Assembly: GCF_016920785.2 (NCBI RefSeq)
Contig: NW_024609953.1
Location: 682,001-746,000, forward strand
Direction of reading: 5' to 3'
DNA from: Ixodes scapularis
Taxonomy: Eukaryota > Arthropoda > Arachnida > Ixodida > Ixodidae
DNA length: 64,000 nt
The position numbers were made by a program, and so were the translations under genes. Within the stretch, counting starts at the first letter, position 1. The number at the start of each line of letters is the position of its first letter. Positions 24,579 through 37,800 of this stretch are shown here, in pieces. Under the pieces are notes generated by a model. The model saw nothing but the letters and a program-made list of their open reading frames with translations, made no database searches and had not been told where the DNA came from.

Positions 24579-27060
24579 GAATAAAACCGCGCCGAACGTC
24601 TCCCGTCAGGGGCCGTGCTCTCTCCAATAATTCGCTTTCACCGTGGCAATAGCCGACATCATGGACACGGTGAACGAATAAAACCGCGCCGAACGTCTCT
24701 CGACAGGGGCCGTGCTCTCTCCAATAATTCGCTTTCACCGAGGCAATAGCCGACATCGTGGACACGGTGAACGAATAAAACAGCGCCGAACGTCTCTCGA
24801 CAGGGGCCGTGCTCTCTCCAATAATTCGCTTTCACCGCGGCAATAGCCGACATCGTGGACACGGTGAACGAATAAAACCGCGCCGAACGTCTCCCGTCAG
24901 GGGCCGTGCTCTCTCCAATAATTCGCTTTCACCGCGGCAATAGCCGACATCGTGGACACGGTGAACGAATAAAACCGCGCCGAACGTCTCTCGACAGGGG
25001 CCGTGCTCTCTCCAATAATTCGCTTTCACCGAGGCAATAGCCGACATCGTGGACACGGTGAACGAATAAAACCGCGCCGAACGTCTCCCGTCAGGGGCCG
25101 TGCTCTCTCCAATAATTCGCTTTCACCGCGGCAATAGCCGACATCGTGGACACGGTGAACGAATAAAACCGCGCCGAACGTCTCTCGACAGGGGCCGTGC
25201 TCTCTCCAATAATTCGCTTTCACCGCGGCAATAGCCGACATCGTGGACACGGTGAACGAATAAAACCGCGCCGAACGTCTCCCGTCAGGGGCCGTGATCT
25301 CTCCAATAATTCGCTTTCACCGCGGCAATAGCCGACATCGTGGACACGGTGAACGAATAAAACCGCGCCGAACGTCTCTCGACAGGGGCCGTGCTCTCTC
25401 CAATAATTCGCTTTCACCGCGGCAATAGCCGACATCGTGGACACGGTGAACGAATAAAACCGCGCCGAACGTCTCCCGTCAGGGGCCGTGCTCTCTCCAA
25501 TAATTCGCTTTCACCGCGGCAATAGCCGACATCGTGGACACGGTGAACGAATAAAACCGCGCCGAACGTCTCCCGTCAGGGGCCGTGCTCTCTCCAATAA
25601 TTCGCTTTCACCGCGGCAATAGCCGACATCGTGGACACGGTGAACGAATAAAACCGCGCCGAACGTCTCTCGACAGGGGCCGTGCTCTCTCCAATAATTC
25701 GCTTTCACCGCGGCAATAGCCGACATCGTGGACACGGTGAACGAATAAAACCGCGCCGAACGTCTCCCGTCAGGGGCCGTGCTCTCTCCAATAATTCGCT
25801 TTCACCGAGGCAATAGCCGACATCGTGGACACGGTGAACGAATAAAACCGCTTCGAACGTCTCTCGACAGGGGCCGTGCTCTCTCCAATAATTCGCTTTC
25901 ACCGCGGCAATAGCCGACATCGTGGACACGGTGAACGAATAAAACCGCGCCGAACGTCTCCCGTCAGGGGCCGTGCTCTCTCCAATAATTCGCTTTCACC
26001 GCGGCAATAGCCGACATCGTGGACACGGTGAACGAATAAAACCGCGCCGAACGTCTCTCGACAGGGGCCGTGCTCTCTCCAATAATTCGCTTTCACCGAG
26101 GCAATAGCCGACATCGTGGACACGGTGAACGAATAAAACAGCGCCGAACGTCTCTCGACAGGGGCCGTGCTCTCTCCAATAATTCGCTTTCACCGCGGCA
26201 ATAGCCGACATCGTGGACACGGTGAACGAATAAAACCGCGCCGAACGTCTCCCGTCAGGGGCCGTGCTCTCTCCAATAATTCGCTTTCACCGCGGCAATA
26301 GCCGACATCGTGGACACGGTGAACGAATAAAACCGCGCCGAACGTCTCTCGACAGGGGCCGTGCTCTCTCCAATAATTCGCTTTCACCGAGGCAATAGCC
26401 GACATCGTGGACACGGTGAACGAATAAAACCGCGCCGAACGTCTCCCGTCAGGGGCCGTGCTCTCTCCAATAATTCGCTTTCACCGCGGCAATAGCCGAC
26501 ATCGTGGACACGGTGAACGAATAAAACCGCGCCGAACGTCTCTCGACAGGGGCCGTGCTCTCTCCAATAATTCGCTTTCACCGCGGCAATAGCCGACATC
26601 GTGGACACGGTGAACGAATAAAACCGCGCCGAACGTCTCCCGTCAGGGGCCGTGATCTCTCCAATAATTCGCTTTCACCGCGGCAATAGCCGACATCGTG
26701 GACACGGTGAACGAATAAAACCGCGCCGAACGTCTCTCGACAGGGGCCGTGCTCTCTCCAATAATTCGCTTTCACCGCGGCAATAGCCGACATCGTGGAC
26801 ACGGTGAACGAATAAAACCGCGCCGAACGTCTCCCGTCAGGGGCCGTGCTCTCTCCAATAATTCGCTTTCACCGCGGCAATAGCCGACATCGTGGACACG
26901 GTGAACGAATAAAACCGCGCCGAACGTCTCTCGACAGGGGCCGTGCTCTCTCCAATAATTCGCTTTCACCGAGGCAATAGCCGACATCATGGACACGGTG
27001 AACGAATAAAACCGCGCCGAACGTCTCTCGACAGGGGCCGTGCTCTCTCCAATAATTCGC
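24347..27060. repeat. 14-monomer (1,358-bp) tandem duplication
   Basis: CGCTTCGAACG occurs at about 24,491 and 25,849, and GCCGTGATCTCTCC at about 25,292 and 26,650. Both pairs are 1,358 bp apart (14 x 97). The order of CGGC/AGGC starts and CTCCCG/CTCTCGAC middles between the marks is also repeated. ATGGACACGG (near 24,661 and 26,989) does not keep that spacing, so later single changes have occurred. Edges are approximate. Confidence 0.78.
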
Positions 27061-27650
27061 TTTCACCGCGGCAATAGCCGACATCGTGGACACGGTGAAC
27101 GAATAAAACCGCGCCGAACGTCTCTCGACAGGGGCCGTGCTCTCTCCAATAATTCGCTTTCACCGAGGCAATAACCGACATCGTGGACACGGTGAACGAA
27201 TAAAACCGCGCCGAACGTCTCCCGTCAGGGGCCGTGCTCTCTCCAATAATTCGCTTTCACCGCGGCAATAGCCGACATCGTGGACACGGTGAACGAATAA
27301 AACCGCGCCGAACGTCTCCCGTCAGGGGCCGTGCTCTCTCCAATAATTCGCTTTCACCGCGGCAATAGCCGACATCGTGGACACGGTGAACGAATAAAAC
27401 CGCGCCGAACGTCTCTCGACAGGGGCCGTGCTCTCTCCAATAATTCGCTTTCACCGCGGCAATAGCCGACATCGTGGACACGGTGAACGAATAAAACCGC
27501 GCCGAACGTCTCCCGTCAGGGGCCGTGCTCTCTCCAATAATTCGCTTTCACCGCGGCAATAGCCGACATCGTGGACACGGTGAACGAATAAAACCGCGCC
27601 GAACGTCTCTCGACAGGGGCCGTGCTCTCTCCAATAATTCGCTTTCACCG

Positions 27651-29299
27651 CGGCAATAGCCGACATCGTGGACACGGTGAACGAATAAAACCGCGCCGAA
27701 CGTCTCCCGTCAGGGGCCGTGCTCTCTCCAATAATTCGCTTTCACCGCGGCAATGGCCGACATCGTGGACACGGTGAACGAATAAAACCGCGCCGAACGT
27801 CTCTCGACAGGGGCCGTGCCCTCTCCAATAATTCGCTTTCACCGCGGCAATAGCCGACATCGTGGACACGGTGAACGAATAAAACCGCGCCGAACGTCTC
27901 TCGACAGGGGCCGTACTCTCTCCAATAATTCGCTTTCACCGAGGCAATAGCCGACATCGTGGACACGGTGAACGAATAAAACCGCGCCGAACGTCTCCCG
28001 TCAGGGGCCGTGCTCTCTCCAATAATTTGCTTTCACCGCGCCAATAGCCGACATCGTGGACACGGTGAACGAATAAAACCGCGCCGAACGTCTCCCGTCA
28101 GGGGCCGTGCTCTCTCCAATAATTCGCTTTCACCGCGGCAGTAGCCGACATCGTGGACACGGTGAACGAATAAGACCGCGCCGAACGTCTCTCGTCAGGG
28201 GCCGTGCTCCCTCCAATAATTCGCTTTCACCGCGGCAATAGCCGACATCGTGGACACGGTGAACGAATAAAACCGCGCCGAACGTCTCTCGACAGGGGCC
28301 GTGCTCTCTCCAATAATTCGCTTTCACCGCGGCAACAGCCGACATCGTGGACACGGTGAACGAATAAAACCGCGCCAAACGTCTCTCGACAGGGGCCGTG
28401 CTTTCTCCAATAATTCGCTTTCACCGAGGCAATAGCCGACATCGTGGACACGGTGAACGAATAAAACCGCGCCGAACGTCTCTCGACAGGGGCCGTGCTC
28501 TCTCCAATAATTCGCTTTCACCGCGGCAATAGCCGACATCGTGGACACGGTGAACGAATAAAACCGCGCCGAACGTCTCCCGTCAGGGGCCGTGCTCTCT
28601 CCAATAATTCGCTTTCACCGAGGCAATAGCCGAGATCGTGGACACGGTGAACGAATAAAACCGCGCCGAACGTCTCTCGACAGGGGCCGTGCTCTCTCCA
28701 ATAATTCGCTTTCACCGCGGCAATAGCCGACATCGTGGACACGGTGAACGAATAAAACCGCGCCGAACGTCTCTCGTCAGGGGCCGTGCTCCCTCCAATA
28801 ATTCGCTTTCACCGCGGCAATAGCCGACATCGCGGACACGGTGAACGAATAAAACCGCGCCGAACGTCTCTCGACAGGGGCCGTGCTCTCTCCAATAATT
28901 GGCTTTCACCGCGGCAATAGCCGACATCGTGGACACGGTGAACGAATAAAACCGCGCCGAACGTCTCTCGTCAGGGGCCGTGCTCTCTCCAATAATTCGC
29001 TTTCACCGAGGCAATAGCCGACATCGTGGACACGGTGAACGAATAAAACCGCGCCGAACGTCTCTCGTCAGGGGCCGTGCTCTCTCCAATAATTCACTTT
29101 CACCGCGGAAATAGCCGACATCGTGGACACGGTGAACGAATAAAACCGCGCCGAACGTCTCCCGTCAGGGGCCGTGCTCTCTCCAATAATTCGCTTTTAC
29201 CGCGGCAATAGCCGACATCGTGGACACGGTGAACGAATAAAACCGCGCCGAACGTCTCTCGTCAGGGGCCGTGCTCTCTCCAATATTTCGCTTTCACCG
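27651..29299. repeat. Source-like GACATC segment duplicated at 33.6 and 38.0 kb
   Basis: This segment carries an ordered set of rare marks: GGCAATGGCCG (27,751), CCGTGCCCTC, CCGTACTC, AATTTGC with CGCGCCAATAG, GGCAGTAGCCG, GAATAAGACC, GGCAACAGCC, GCGCCAAACG, GTGCTTTCTCC, ATCGCGGACACG (28,829) and, further right, AATTGGCTTTC and GCGGAAATAGC. The set reappears 5,917 bp later (61 monomers) and, extended to the GAGATC boundary, 10,379 bp later (107 monomers). It lies in continuous H-type sequence, so it is the likely original. Confidence 0.85.
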
Positions 29300-32200
29300 C
29301 GGCAATAGCCGAGATCGTGGACACGGTGAACGAATAAAACCGCGCCGAACGTCTCCCGTCAGGGGCCGTGCTCTCTCCAATAATTCGCTTTCACCGAGGC
29401 AATAGCCGAGATCGTGGACACGGTGAACGAATAAAACCGCGCCGAACGTCTCTCGTCAGGGGCCGTGCTCTCTCCAATAATTCGCTTTCACCGCGGCAAT
29501 AGCCGAGATCGTGGACACGGTGAACGAATAAAACCGCGCCGAACGTCTCCCGTCAGGGGCCGTGCTCTCTCCAATAATTCGCTTTCACCGCGGCAATAGC
29601 CGAGATCGTGGACACGGTGAACGAATAAAACCGCGCCGAACGTCTCCCGTCAGGGGCCGTGCTCTCTCCAATAATTCGCTTTCACCGAGGCAATAGCCTA
29701 GATCGTGGACACGGTGAACGAATAAAACCGCGCCGAACGTCTCTCGTCAGGGGCCGTGCTCTCTCCAATAATTCGCTTTCACCGAGGCAATAGCCGAGAT
29801 CGTGGACACGGTGAACGGATAAAACCGCGCCGAACGTCTCTCGTCAGGGGCCGTGCTCTCTCCAATAATTCGCTTTCACCGCGGCAATAGCCGAGATCGT
29901 GGACACGGTGAACGAATAAAACCGCGCCGAACGTCTCCCGTCAGGGGCCGTGCTCTCTCCAATAATTCGCTTTCACCGAGGCAATAGCCGAGATCGTGGA
30001 CACGGTGAACGAATAAAACCGCGCCGAACGTCTCTCGTCAGGGGCCGTGCTCTCTCCAATAATTCGCTTTCACCGAGGCAATAGCCGAGATCGTGGACAC
30101 GGTGAACGAATAAAACCGCGCCGAACGTCTCTCGTCAGGGGCCGGGCTCTCTCCAATAATTCGCTTTCACCGCGGCAATAGCCGAGATCGTGGACACGGT
30201 GAACGAATAAAACCGCGCCGAACTTCTCCCGTCAGGGGCCGTGCTCTCTCCAATAATTCGCTTTCACCGAGGCAATAGCCGAGATCGTGGACACGGTGAA
30301 CGAATAAAACCGCGCCGAACGTCTCCCGTCAGGGGCCGTGCTCTCTCCAATAATTCGCTTTCACCGCGGCAATAGCCGAGATCGTGGACACGGTGAACGA
30401 ATAAAACCGCGCCGAACGTCTCTCGTCAGGGGCCGTGCTCTCTCCAATAATTCGCTTTCACCGAGGCAATAGCCGAGATCGTGGACACGGTGAACGAATA
30501 AAACCGCGCCGAACGTGTCTCGTCAGGGGCCGTGCTCTCTCCAATAATTCGCTTTCACCGAGGCAATAGCCGAGATCGTGGACACGGTGAACGAATAAAA
30601 CCGCGCCGAACGTCTCCCTTCAGGGGCCGTGCTCTCTCCAATAATTCGCTTTCACCGAGGCAATAGCCGAGATCGTGGACACGGTGAACGAATAAAACCG
30701 CGCCGAACGTCTCTCTTCAGGGGCCGTGCTCTCTCCAATAATTCGCTTTCACCGAGGCAATAGCCGAGATCGTGGACACGGTGAACGAATAAAACCGCGC
30801 CGAACGTCTCTCGTCAGGGGCCGTGCTCTCTCCAATAATTCGCTTTCACCGCGGCAATAGCCGAGATCGTGGACACGGTGAACGAATAAAACCGCGCCGA
30901 ACGTCTCTCGTCAGGGGCCGTGCTCTCTCCAATAATTCGCTTTCACCGCGGCAATAGCCGAGATCGTGGACACGGTGAACGAATAAAACCGCGCCGAACG
31001 TCTCTCGTCAGGGGCCGTGCTCTCTCCAATAATTCGCTTTCACCGAGGCAATAGCCGAGATCGTGGACACGGTGAACGAATAAAACCGCGCCGAACGTCT
31101 CCCGTCAGGGGCCGTGCTCTCTCCAATAATTCGCTTTCACCGAGGCAATAGCCGAGATCGTGGACACGGTGAACGAATAAAACCGCGCCGAACGTCTCTC
31201 GTCAGGGGCCGTGCTCTCTCCAATAATTCGCTTTCACCGAGGCAATAGCCGAGATCGTGGACACGGTGAACGAATAAAACCGCGCCGAACGTCTCCCGTC
31301 AGGGGCCGTGCTCTCTCCAATAATTCGCTTTCACCGAGGCAATAGCCGAGATCGTGGACACGGTGAACGAATAAAACCGCGCCGAACGTCTCTCGTCAGG
31401 GGCCGTGCTCTCTACAATAATTCGCTTTCACCGAGGCAATAGCCGAGATCGTGGACACGGCGAACGAATAAAACCGCGCCGAACGTCTCTCGTCAGGGGC
31501 CGTGCTCTCTCCAATAATTCGCTTTCACCGAGGCAATAGCCGAGATCGTGGACACGGTGAACGAATAAAACCGCGCCGAACGTCTCTCGTCAGGGGCCGT
31601 GCTCTCTCCAATAATTCGCTTTCACCGAGGCAATAGCCGAGATCGTGGACACGGTGAACGAATAAAACCGCGCCGAACGTCTCCCGTCAGGGGCCGTGCT
31701 CTCTCCAATAATTCGCTTTCACCGAGGCAATAGTCGAGATCGTGGACACGGTGAACGAATAAAACCGCGCCGAACGTCTCTCGTCAGGGGCCGTGCTCTC
31801 TCCAATAATTCGCTTTCACCGAGGCAATAGCCGAGATCGTGGACACGGTGAACGAATAAAACCGCGCCGAACGTCTCTCGTCAGGGGCCGTGCTCTCTCC
31901 AATAATTCGCTTTCACCGAGGCAATAGCCGAGATCGTGGACACGGTGAACGAATAAAACCCCGCCGAACGTCTCCCGTCAGGGGCCGTGCTCTCTCCAAT
32001 AATTCGCTTTCACCGAGGCAATAGCCGAGATCGTGGACACGGTGAACGAATAAAACCGCGCCGAACGTCTCTCGTCAGGGGCCGTGCTCTCTCCAATAAT
32101 TCGCTTTCACCGAGGCAATAGCCGAGATCGTGGACACGGTGAACGAATAAAACCGCGCCGAACGTCTCTCGTCAGGGGCCGTGCTCTCTCCAATAATTCG

Positions 32201-33567
32201 CTTTCACCGAGGCAATAGCCGAGATCGTGGACACGGTGAACGAATAAAACCGCGCCGAACGTCTCTCGTCAGGGGCCGTGCTCTCTCCAATAATTCGCTT
32301 TCACCGAGGCAATAGCCGAGATCGTGGACACGGTGAACGAATAAAACCGCGCCGAACGTCTCCCGTCAGGGGCCGTGCTCTCTCCAATAATTCGCTTTCA
32401 CCGAGGCAATAGCCGAGATCGTGGACACGGTGAACGAATAAAACCGCGCAGAACGTCTCTCGTCAGGGGCCGTGCTCTCTCCAATATTTCGCTTTCACCG
32501 AGGCAATAGCCGAGATCGTGGACACGGTGAACGAATAAAACCGCGCCGAACGTCTCTTGTCAGGGGCCGTGCTCTCTCCAATAATTCGCTTTCACCGCGG
32601 CAATAGCCGAGATCGTGGACACGGTGAACGAATAAAACCGCGCCGAACGTCTCCCGTCAGGGGCCGTGCTCTCTCCAATAATTCGCTTTCACCGACGCAA
32701 TAGCCGAGATCGTGGACACGGTGAACGAATAAAACCGCGCCGAACGTCTCTCGTCAGGGGCCGTGCTCTCTCCAATAATTCGCTTTCACCGAGGCAATAG
32801 CCGAGATCGTGGACACGGTGAACGAATAAAACCGCGCCGAACGTCTCTCGTCAGGGGCCGTGCTCTCTCCAATAATTCGCTTTCACCGAGGCAATAGCCA
32901 AGATCGTGGACACGGTGAACGAATAAAACCGCGCCGAACGTCTCTCGTCAGGGGCCGTGCTCTCTCCAATAATTCCCTTTCACCGCGGCAATAGCCGAGA
33001 TCGTGGACACGGTGAACGAATAAAACCGCGCCGAACTTCTCCCGTCAGGGGCCGTGCTCTCTCCAATAATTCGCTTTCACCGAGGCAATAGCCGAGATCG
33101 TGGACACGGTGAACGAATAAAACCGCGCCGAACGTCTCCCGTCAGGGGCCGTGCTCTCTCCAATAATTCGCTTTCACCGCGGCAATAGCCGAGATCGTGG
33201 ACACGGTGAACGAATAAAACCGCGCCGAACGTCTCTCGTCAGGGGCCGTGCTCTCTCCAATAATTCGCTTTCACCGAGGCAATAGCCGAGATCGTGGACA
33301 CGGTGAACGAATAAAACCGCGCCGAACGTGTCTCGTCAGGGGCCGTGCTCTCTCCAATAATTCGCTTTCACCGAGGCAATAGCCGAGATCGTGGACACGG
33401 TGAACGAATAAAACCGCGCCGAACGTCTCCCTTCAGGGGCCGTGCTCTCTCCAATAATTCGCTTTCACCGAGGCAATAGCCGAGATCGTGGACACGGTGA
33501 ACGAATAAAACCGCGCCGAACGTCTCTCGTCAGGGGCCGTGCTCTCTCCAATAATTCGCTTTCACCG
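29300..33567. repeat. Satellite block I, 44 GAGATC monomers with first 29-mer HOR
   Basis: GAGATC monomers begin again at 29,300. The first 12 or so monomers correspond to 39,679 onward at the 107-monomer offset, including GAACGGATAAAACC (29,812 and 40,191). From 30,515 the block holds the first complete 29-monomer HOR unit. It ends where a GACATC island (J) starts at 33,568. Confidence 0.85.
30515..33327. repeat. HOR unit 1, 29 monomers (2,813 bp)
   Basis: Ordered single-base marks define the unit: ACGTGTCTCG (30,515), CTCCCTTCAG (30,616), CTACAATAATTC (31,414), CACGGCGAACG (31,461), ATAGTCGAGATC (31,734), AACCCCGCCG (31,961), GCGCAGAACG (32,450) with CAATATTTCG (32,487), CTCTTGTCAG (32,558), CACCGACGCAAT (32,693), AGCCAAGATC (32,900), AATTCCCTTTC (32,976) and GAACTTCTCC (33,037). 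ACGTGTCTCG then recurs at 33,328. Each mark is a substitution that does not change monomer length, and the order is kept in later units. This is the reference unit for the others. Confidence 0.88.
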
Positions 33568-34828
33568 CGGCAATAGCCGACATCGTGGACACGTTGAACG
33601 AATAAAACCGCGCCGAACGTCTCCCGTCAGGGGCCGTGCTCTCTCCAATAATTCGCTTTCACCGCGGCAATGGCCGACATCGTGGACACGGTGAACGAAT
33701 AAAACCGCGCCGAACGTCTCTCGACAGGGGCCGTGCCCTCTCCAATAATTCGCTTTCACCGCGGCAATAGCCGACATCGTGGACACGGTGAACGAATAAA
33801 ACCGCGCCGAACGTCTCTCGACAGGGGCCGTACTCTCTCCAATAATTCGCTTTCACCGAGGCAATAGCCGACATCGTGGACACGGTGAACGAATAAAACC
33901 GCGCCGAACGTCTCCCGTCAGGGGCCGTGCTCTCTCCAATAATTTGCTTTCACCGCGCCAATAGCCGACATCGTGGACACGGTGAACGAATAAAACCGCG
34001 CCGAACGTCTCCCGTCAGGGGCCGTGCTCTCTCCAATAATTCGCTTTCACCGCGGCAGTAGCCGACATCGTGGACACGGTGAACGAATAAGACCGCGCCG
34101 AAAGTCTCTCGTCAGGGGCCGTGCTCCCTCCAATAATTCGCTTTCACCGCGGCAATAGCCGACATCGTGGACACGGTGAACGAATAAAACCGCGCCGAAC
34201 GTCTCTCGACAGGGGCCGTGCTCTCTCCAATAATTCGCTTTCACCGCGGCAACAGCCGACATCGTGGACACGGTGAACGAATAAAACCGCGCCAAACGTC
34301 TCTCGACAGGGGCCGTGCTTTCTCCAATAATTCGCTTTCACCGAGGCAATAGCCGACATCGTGGACACGGTGAACGAATAAAACCGCGCCGAACGTCTCT
34401 CGACAGGGGCCGTGCTCTCTCCAATAATTCGCTTTCACCGCGGCAATAGCCGACATCGTGGACACGGTGAACGAATAAAACCGCGCCGAACGTCTCCCGT
34501 CAGGGGCCGTGCTCTCTCCAATAATTCGCTTTCACCGAGGCAATAGCCGAGATCGTGGACACGGTGAACGAATAAAACCGCGCCGAACGTCTCTCGACAG
34601 GGGCCGTGCTCTCTCCAATAATTCGCTTTCACCGCGGCAATAGCCGACATCGTGGACACGGTGAACGAATAAAACCGCGCCGAACGTCTCTCGTCAGGGG
34701 CCGTGCTCCCTCCAATAATTCGCTTTCACCGCGGCAATAGCCGACATCGCGGACACGGTGAACGAATAAAACCGCGCCGAACGTCTCCCGTCAGGGGCCG
34801 TGCTCTCTCCAATAATTCGCTTTCACCG
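33568..34828. repeat. Satellite block J, GACATC island of 13 monomers
   Basis: Near-exact copy of 27,651 onward at an offset of 5,917 bp (61 x 97), sharing the marks GGCAATGGCCG, CCGTGCCCTC, CCGTACTC, GCGCCAATAG, GGCAGTAGCC, GCAACAGCC and ATCGCGGACACG (34,748). It differs by ACGTTGAACG near the start and CGAAAGTCTC near 34,102, both shared with block L. It stops in the monomer after 34,748 and passes in register into GAGATC monomers equivalent to those near 30.3 kb, a deletion of 15 monomers relative to the 27.6-30.5 kb layout. Confidence 0.86.
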
Positions 34829-37800
34829 CGGCAATAGCCGAGATCGTGGACACGGTGAACGAATAAAACCGCGCCGAACGTCTCTCGTCAGGGGCCGTGC
34901 TCTCTCCAATAATTCGCTTTCACCGAGGCAATAGCCGAGATCGTGGACACGGTGAACGAATAAAACCGCGCCGAACGTGTCTCGTCAGGGGCCGTGCTCT
35001 CTCCAATAATTCGCTTTCACCGAGGCAATAGCCGAGATCGTGGACACGGTGAACGAATAAAACCGCGCCGAACGTCTCCCTTCAGGGGCCGTGCTCTCTC
35101 CAATAATTCGCTTTCACCGAGGCAATAGCCGAGATCGTGGACACGGTGAACGAATAAAACCGCGCCGAACGTCTCTCGTCAGGGGCCGTGCTCTCTCCAA
35201 TAATTCGCTTTCACCGAGGCAATAGCCGAGATCGTGGACACGGTGAACGAATAAAACCGCGCCGAACGTCTCTCGTCAGGGGCCGTGCTCTCTCCAATAA
35301 TTCGCTTTCACCGCGGCAATAGCCGAGATCGTGGACACGGTGAACGAATAAAACCGCGCCGAACGTCTCTCGTCAGGGGCCGTGCTCTCTCCAATAATTC
35401 GCTTTCACCGCGGCAATAGCCGAGATCGTGGACACGGTGAACGAATAAAACCGCGCCGAACGTCTCTCGTCAGGGGCCGTGCTCTCTCCAATAATTCGCT
35501 TTCACCGAGGCAATAGCCGAGATCGTGGACACGGTGAACGAATAAAACCGCGCCGAACGTCTCCCGTCAGGGGCCGTGCTCTCTCCAATAATTCGCTTTC
35601 ACCGAGGCAATAGCCGAGATCGTGGACACGGTGAACGAATAAAACCGCGCCGAACGTCTCTCGTCAGGGGCCGTGCTCTCTCCAATAATTCGCTTTCACC
35701 GAGGCAATAGCCGAGATCGTGGACACGGTGAACGAATAAAACCGCGCCGAACGTCTCCCGTCAGGGGCCGTGCTCTCTCCAATAATTCGCTTTCACCGAG
35801 GCAATAGCCGAGATCGTGGACACGGTGAACGAATAAAACCGCGCCGAACGTCTCTCGTCAGGGGCCGTGCTCTCTACAATAATTCGCTTTCACCGAGGCA
35901 ATAGCCGAGATCGTGGACACGGCGAACGAATAAAACCGCGCCGAACGTCTCTCGTCAGGGGCCGTGCTCTCTCCAATAATTCGCTTTCACCGAGGCAATA
36001 GCCGAGATCGTGGACACGGTGAACGAATAAAACCGCGCCGAACGTCTCTCGTCAGGGGCCGTGCTCTCTCCAATAATTCGCTTTCACCGAGGCAATAGCC
36101 GAGATCGTGGACACGGTGAACGAATAAAACCGCGCCGAACGTCTCCCGTCAGGGGCCGTGCTCTCTCCAATAATTCGCTTTCACCGAGGCAATAGTCGAG
36201 ATCGTGGACACGGTGAACGAATAAAACCGCGCCGAACGTCTCTCGTCAGGGGCCGTGCTCTCTCCAATAATTCGCTTTCACCGAGGCAATAGCCGAGATC
36301 GTGGACACGGTGAACGAATAAAACCGCGCCGAACGTCTCTCGTCAGGGGCCGTGCTCTCTCCAATAATTCGCTTTCACCGAGGCAATAGCCGAGATCGTG
36401 GACACGGTGAACGAATAAAACCCCGCCGAACGTCTCCCGTCAGGGGCCGTGCTCTCTCCAATAATTCGCTTTCACCGAGGCAATAGCCGAGATCGTGGAC
36501 ACGGTGAACGAATAAAACCGCGCCGAACGTCTCTCGTCAGGGGCCGTGCTCTCTCCAATAATTCGCTTTCACCGAGGCAATAGCCGAGATCGTGGACACG
36601 GTGAACGAATAAAACCGCGCCGAACGTCTCTCGTCAGGGGCCGTGCTCTCTCCAATAATTCGCTTTCACCGAGGCAATAGCCGAGATCGTGGACACGGTG
36701 AACGAATAAAACCGCGCCGAACGTCTCTCGTCAGGGGCCGTGCTCTCTCCAATAATTCGCTTTCACCGAGGCAATAGCCGAGATCGTGGACACGGTGAAC
36801 GAATAAAACCGCGCCGAACGTCTCCCGTCAGGGGCCGTGCTCTCTCCAATAATTCGCTTTCACCGAGGCAATAGCCGAGATCGTGGACACGGTGAACGAA
36901 TAAAACCGCGCAGAACGTCTCTCGTCAGGGGCCGTGCTCTCTCCAATATTTCGCTTTCACCGAGGCAATAGCCGAGATCGTGGACACGGTGAACGAATAA
37001 AACCGCGCCGAACGTCTCTTGTCAGGGGCCGTGCTCTCTCCAATAATTCGCTTTCACCGCGGCAATAGCCGAGATCGTGGACACGGTGAACGAATAAAAC
37101 CGCGCCGAACGTCTCCCGTCAGGGGCCGTGCTCTCTCCAATAATTCGCTTTCACCGACGCAATAGCCGAGATCGTGGACACGGTGAACGAATAAAACCGC
37201 GCCGAACGTCTCTCGTCAGGGGCCGTGCTCTCTCCAATAATTCGCTTTCACCGAGGCAATAGCCGAGATCGTGGACACGGTGAACGAATAAAACCGCGCC
37301 GAACGTCTCTCGTCAGGGGCCGTGCTCTCTCCAATAATTCGCTTTCACCGAGGCAATAGCCAAGATCGTGGACACGGTGAACGAATAAAACCGCGCCGAA
37401 CGTCTCTCGTCAGGGGCCGTGCTCTCTCCAATAATTCCCTTTCACCGCGGCAATAGCCGAGATCGTGGACACGGTGAACGAATAAAACCGCGCCGAACTT
37501 CTCCCGTCAGGGGCCGTGCTCTCTCCAATAATTCGCTTTCACCGAGGCAATAGCCGAGATCGTGGACACGGTGAACGAATAAAACCGCGCCGAACGTCTC
37601 CCGTCAGGGGCCGTGCTCTCTCCAATAATTCGCTTTCACCGCGGCAATAGCCGAGATCGTGGACACGGTGAACGAATAAAACCGCGCCGAACGTCTCTCG
37701 TCAGGGGCCGTGCTCTCTCCAATAATTCGCTTTCACCGAGGCAATAGCCGAGATCGTGGACACGGTGAACGAATAAAACCGCGCCGAACGTGTCTCGTCA

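Larger units (their letters stand above)
17467..29299. repeat. Satellite block H, 122 mostly GACATC monomers
   Basis: GACATC returns abruptly at 17,467. The block mixes AGGC and CGGC starts with three middle variants: CTCCCGTCAGG, CTCTCGTCAGG and CTCTCGACAGG. Single GAGATC monomers are embedded near 19,990, 20,290, 20,480 and 28,630. One monomer near 20,611 has lost 1 bp (AAAACCCGCC). CTCTCGACAGG removes a minus-strand TGA, so overlapping 74-codon open frames spaced by multiples of 97 bp appear here; they are by-products. Several local duplications are listed separately. Confidence 0.87.

Noticed and set aside
13293..28936. Dozens of overlapping minus-strand open frames of about 74 codons, spaced at multiples of 97 bp.
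   Set aside because: They are the same 2.3-monomer stretch read repeatedly, mostly from a GTG start, in frames that rotate because 97 is not a multiple of 3. No ribosome binding or promoter context, no domain, and each overlaps its neighbours.
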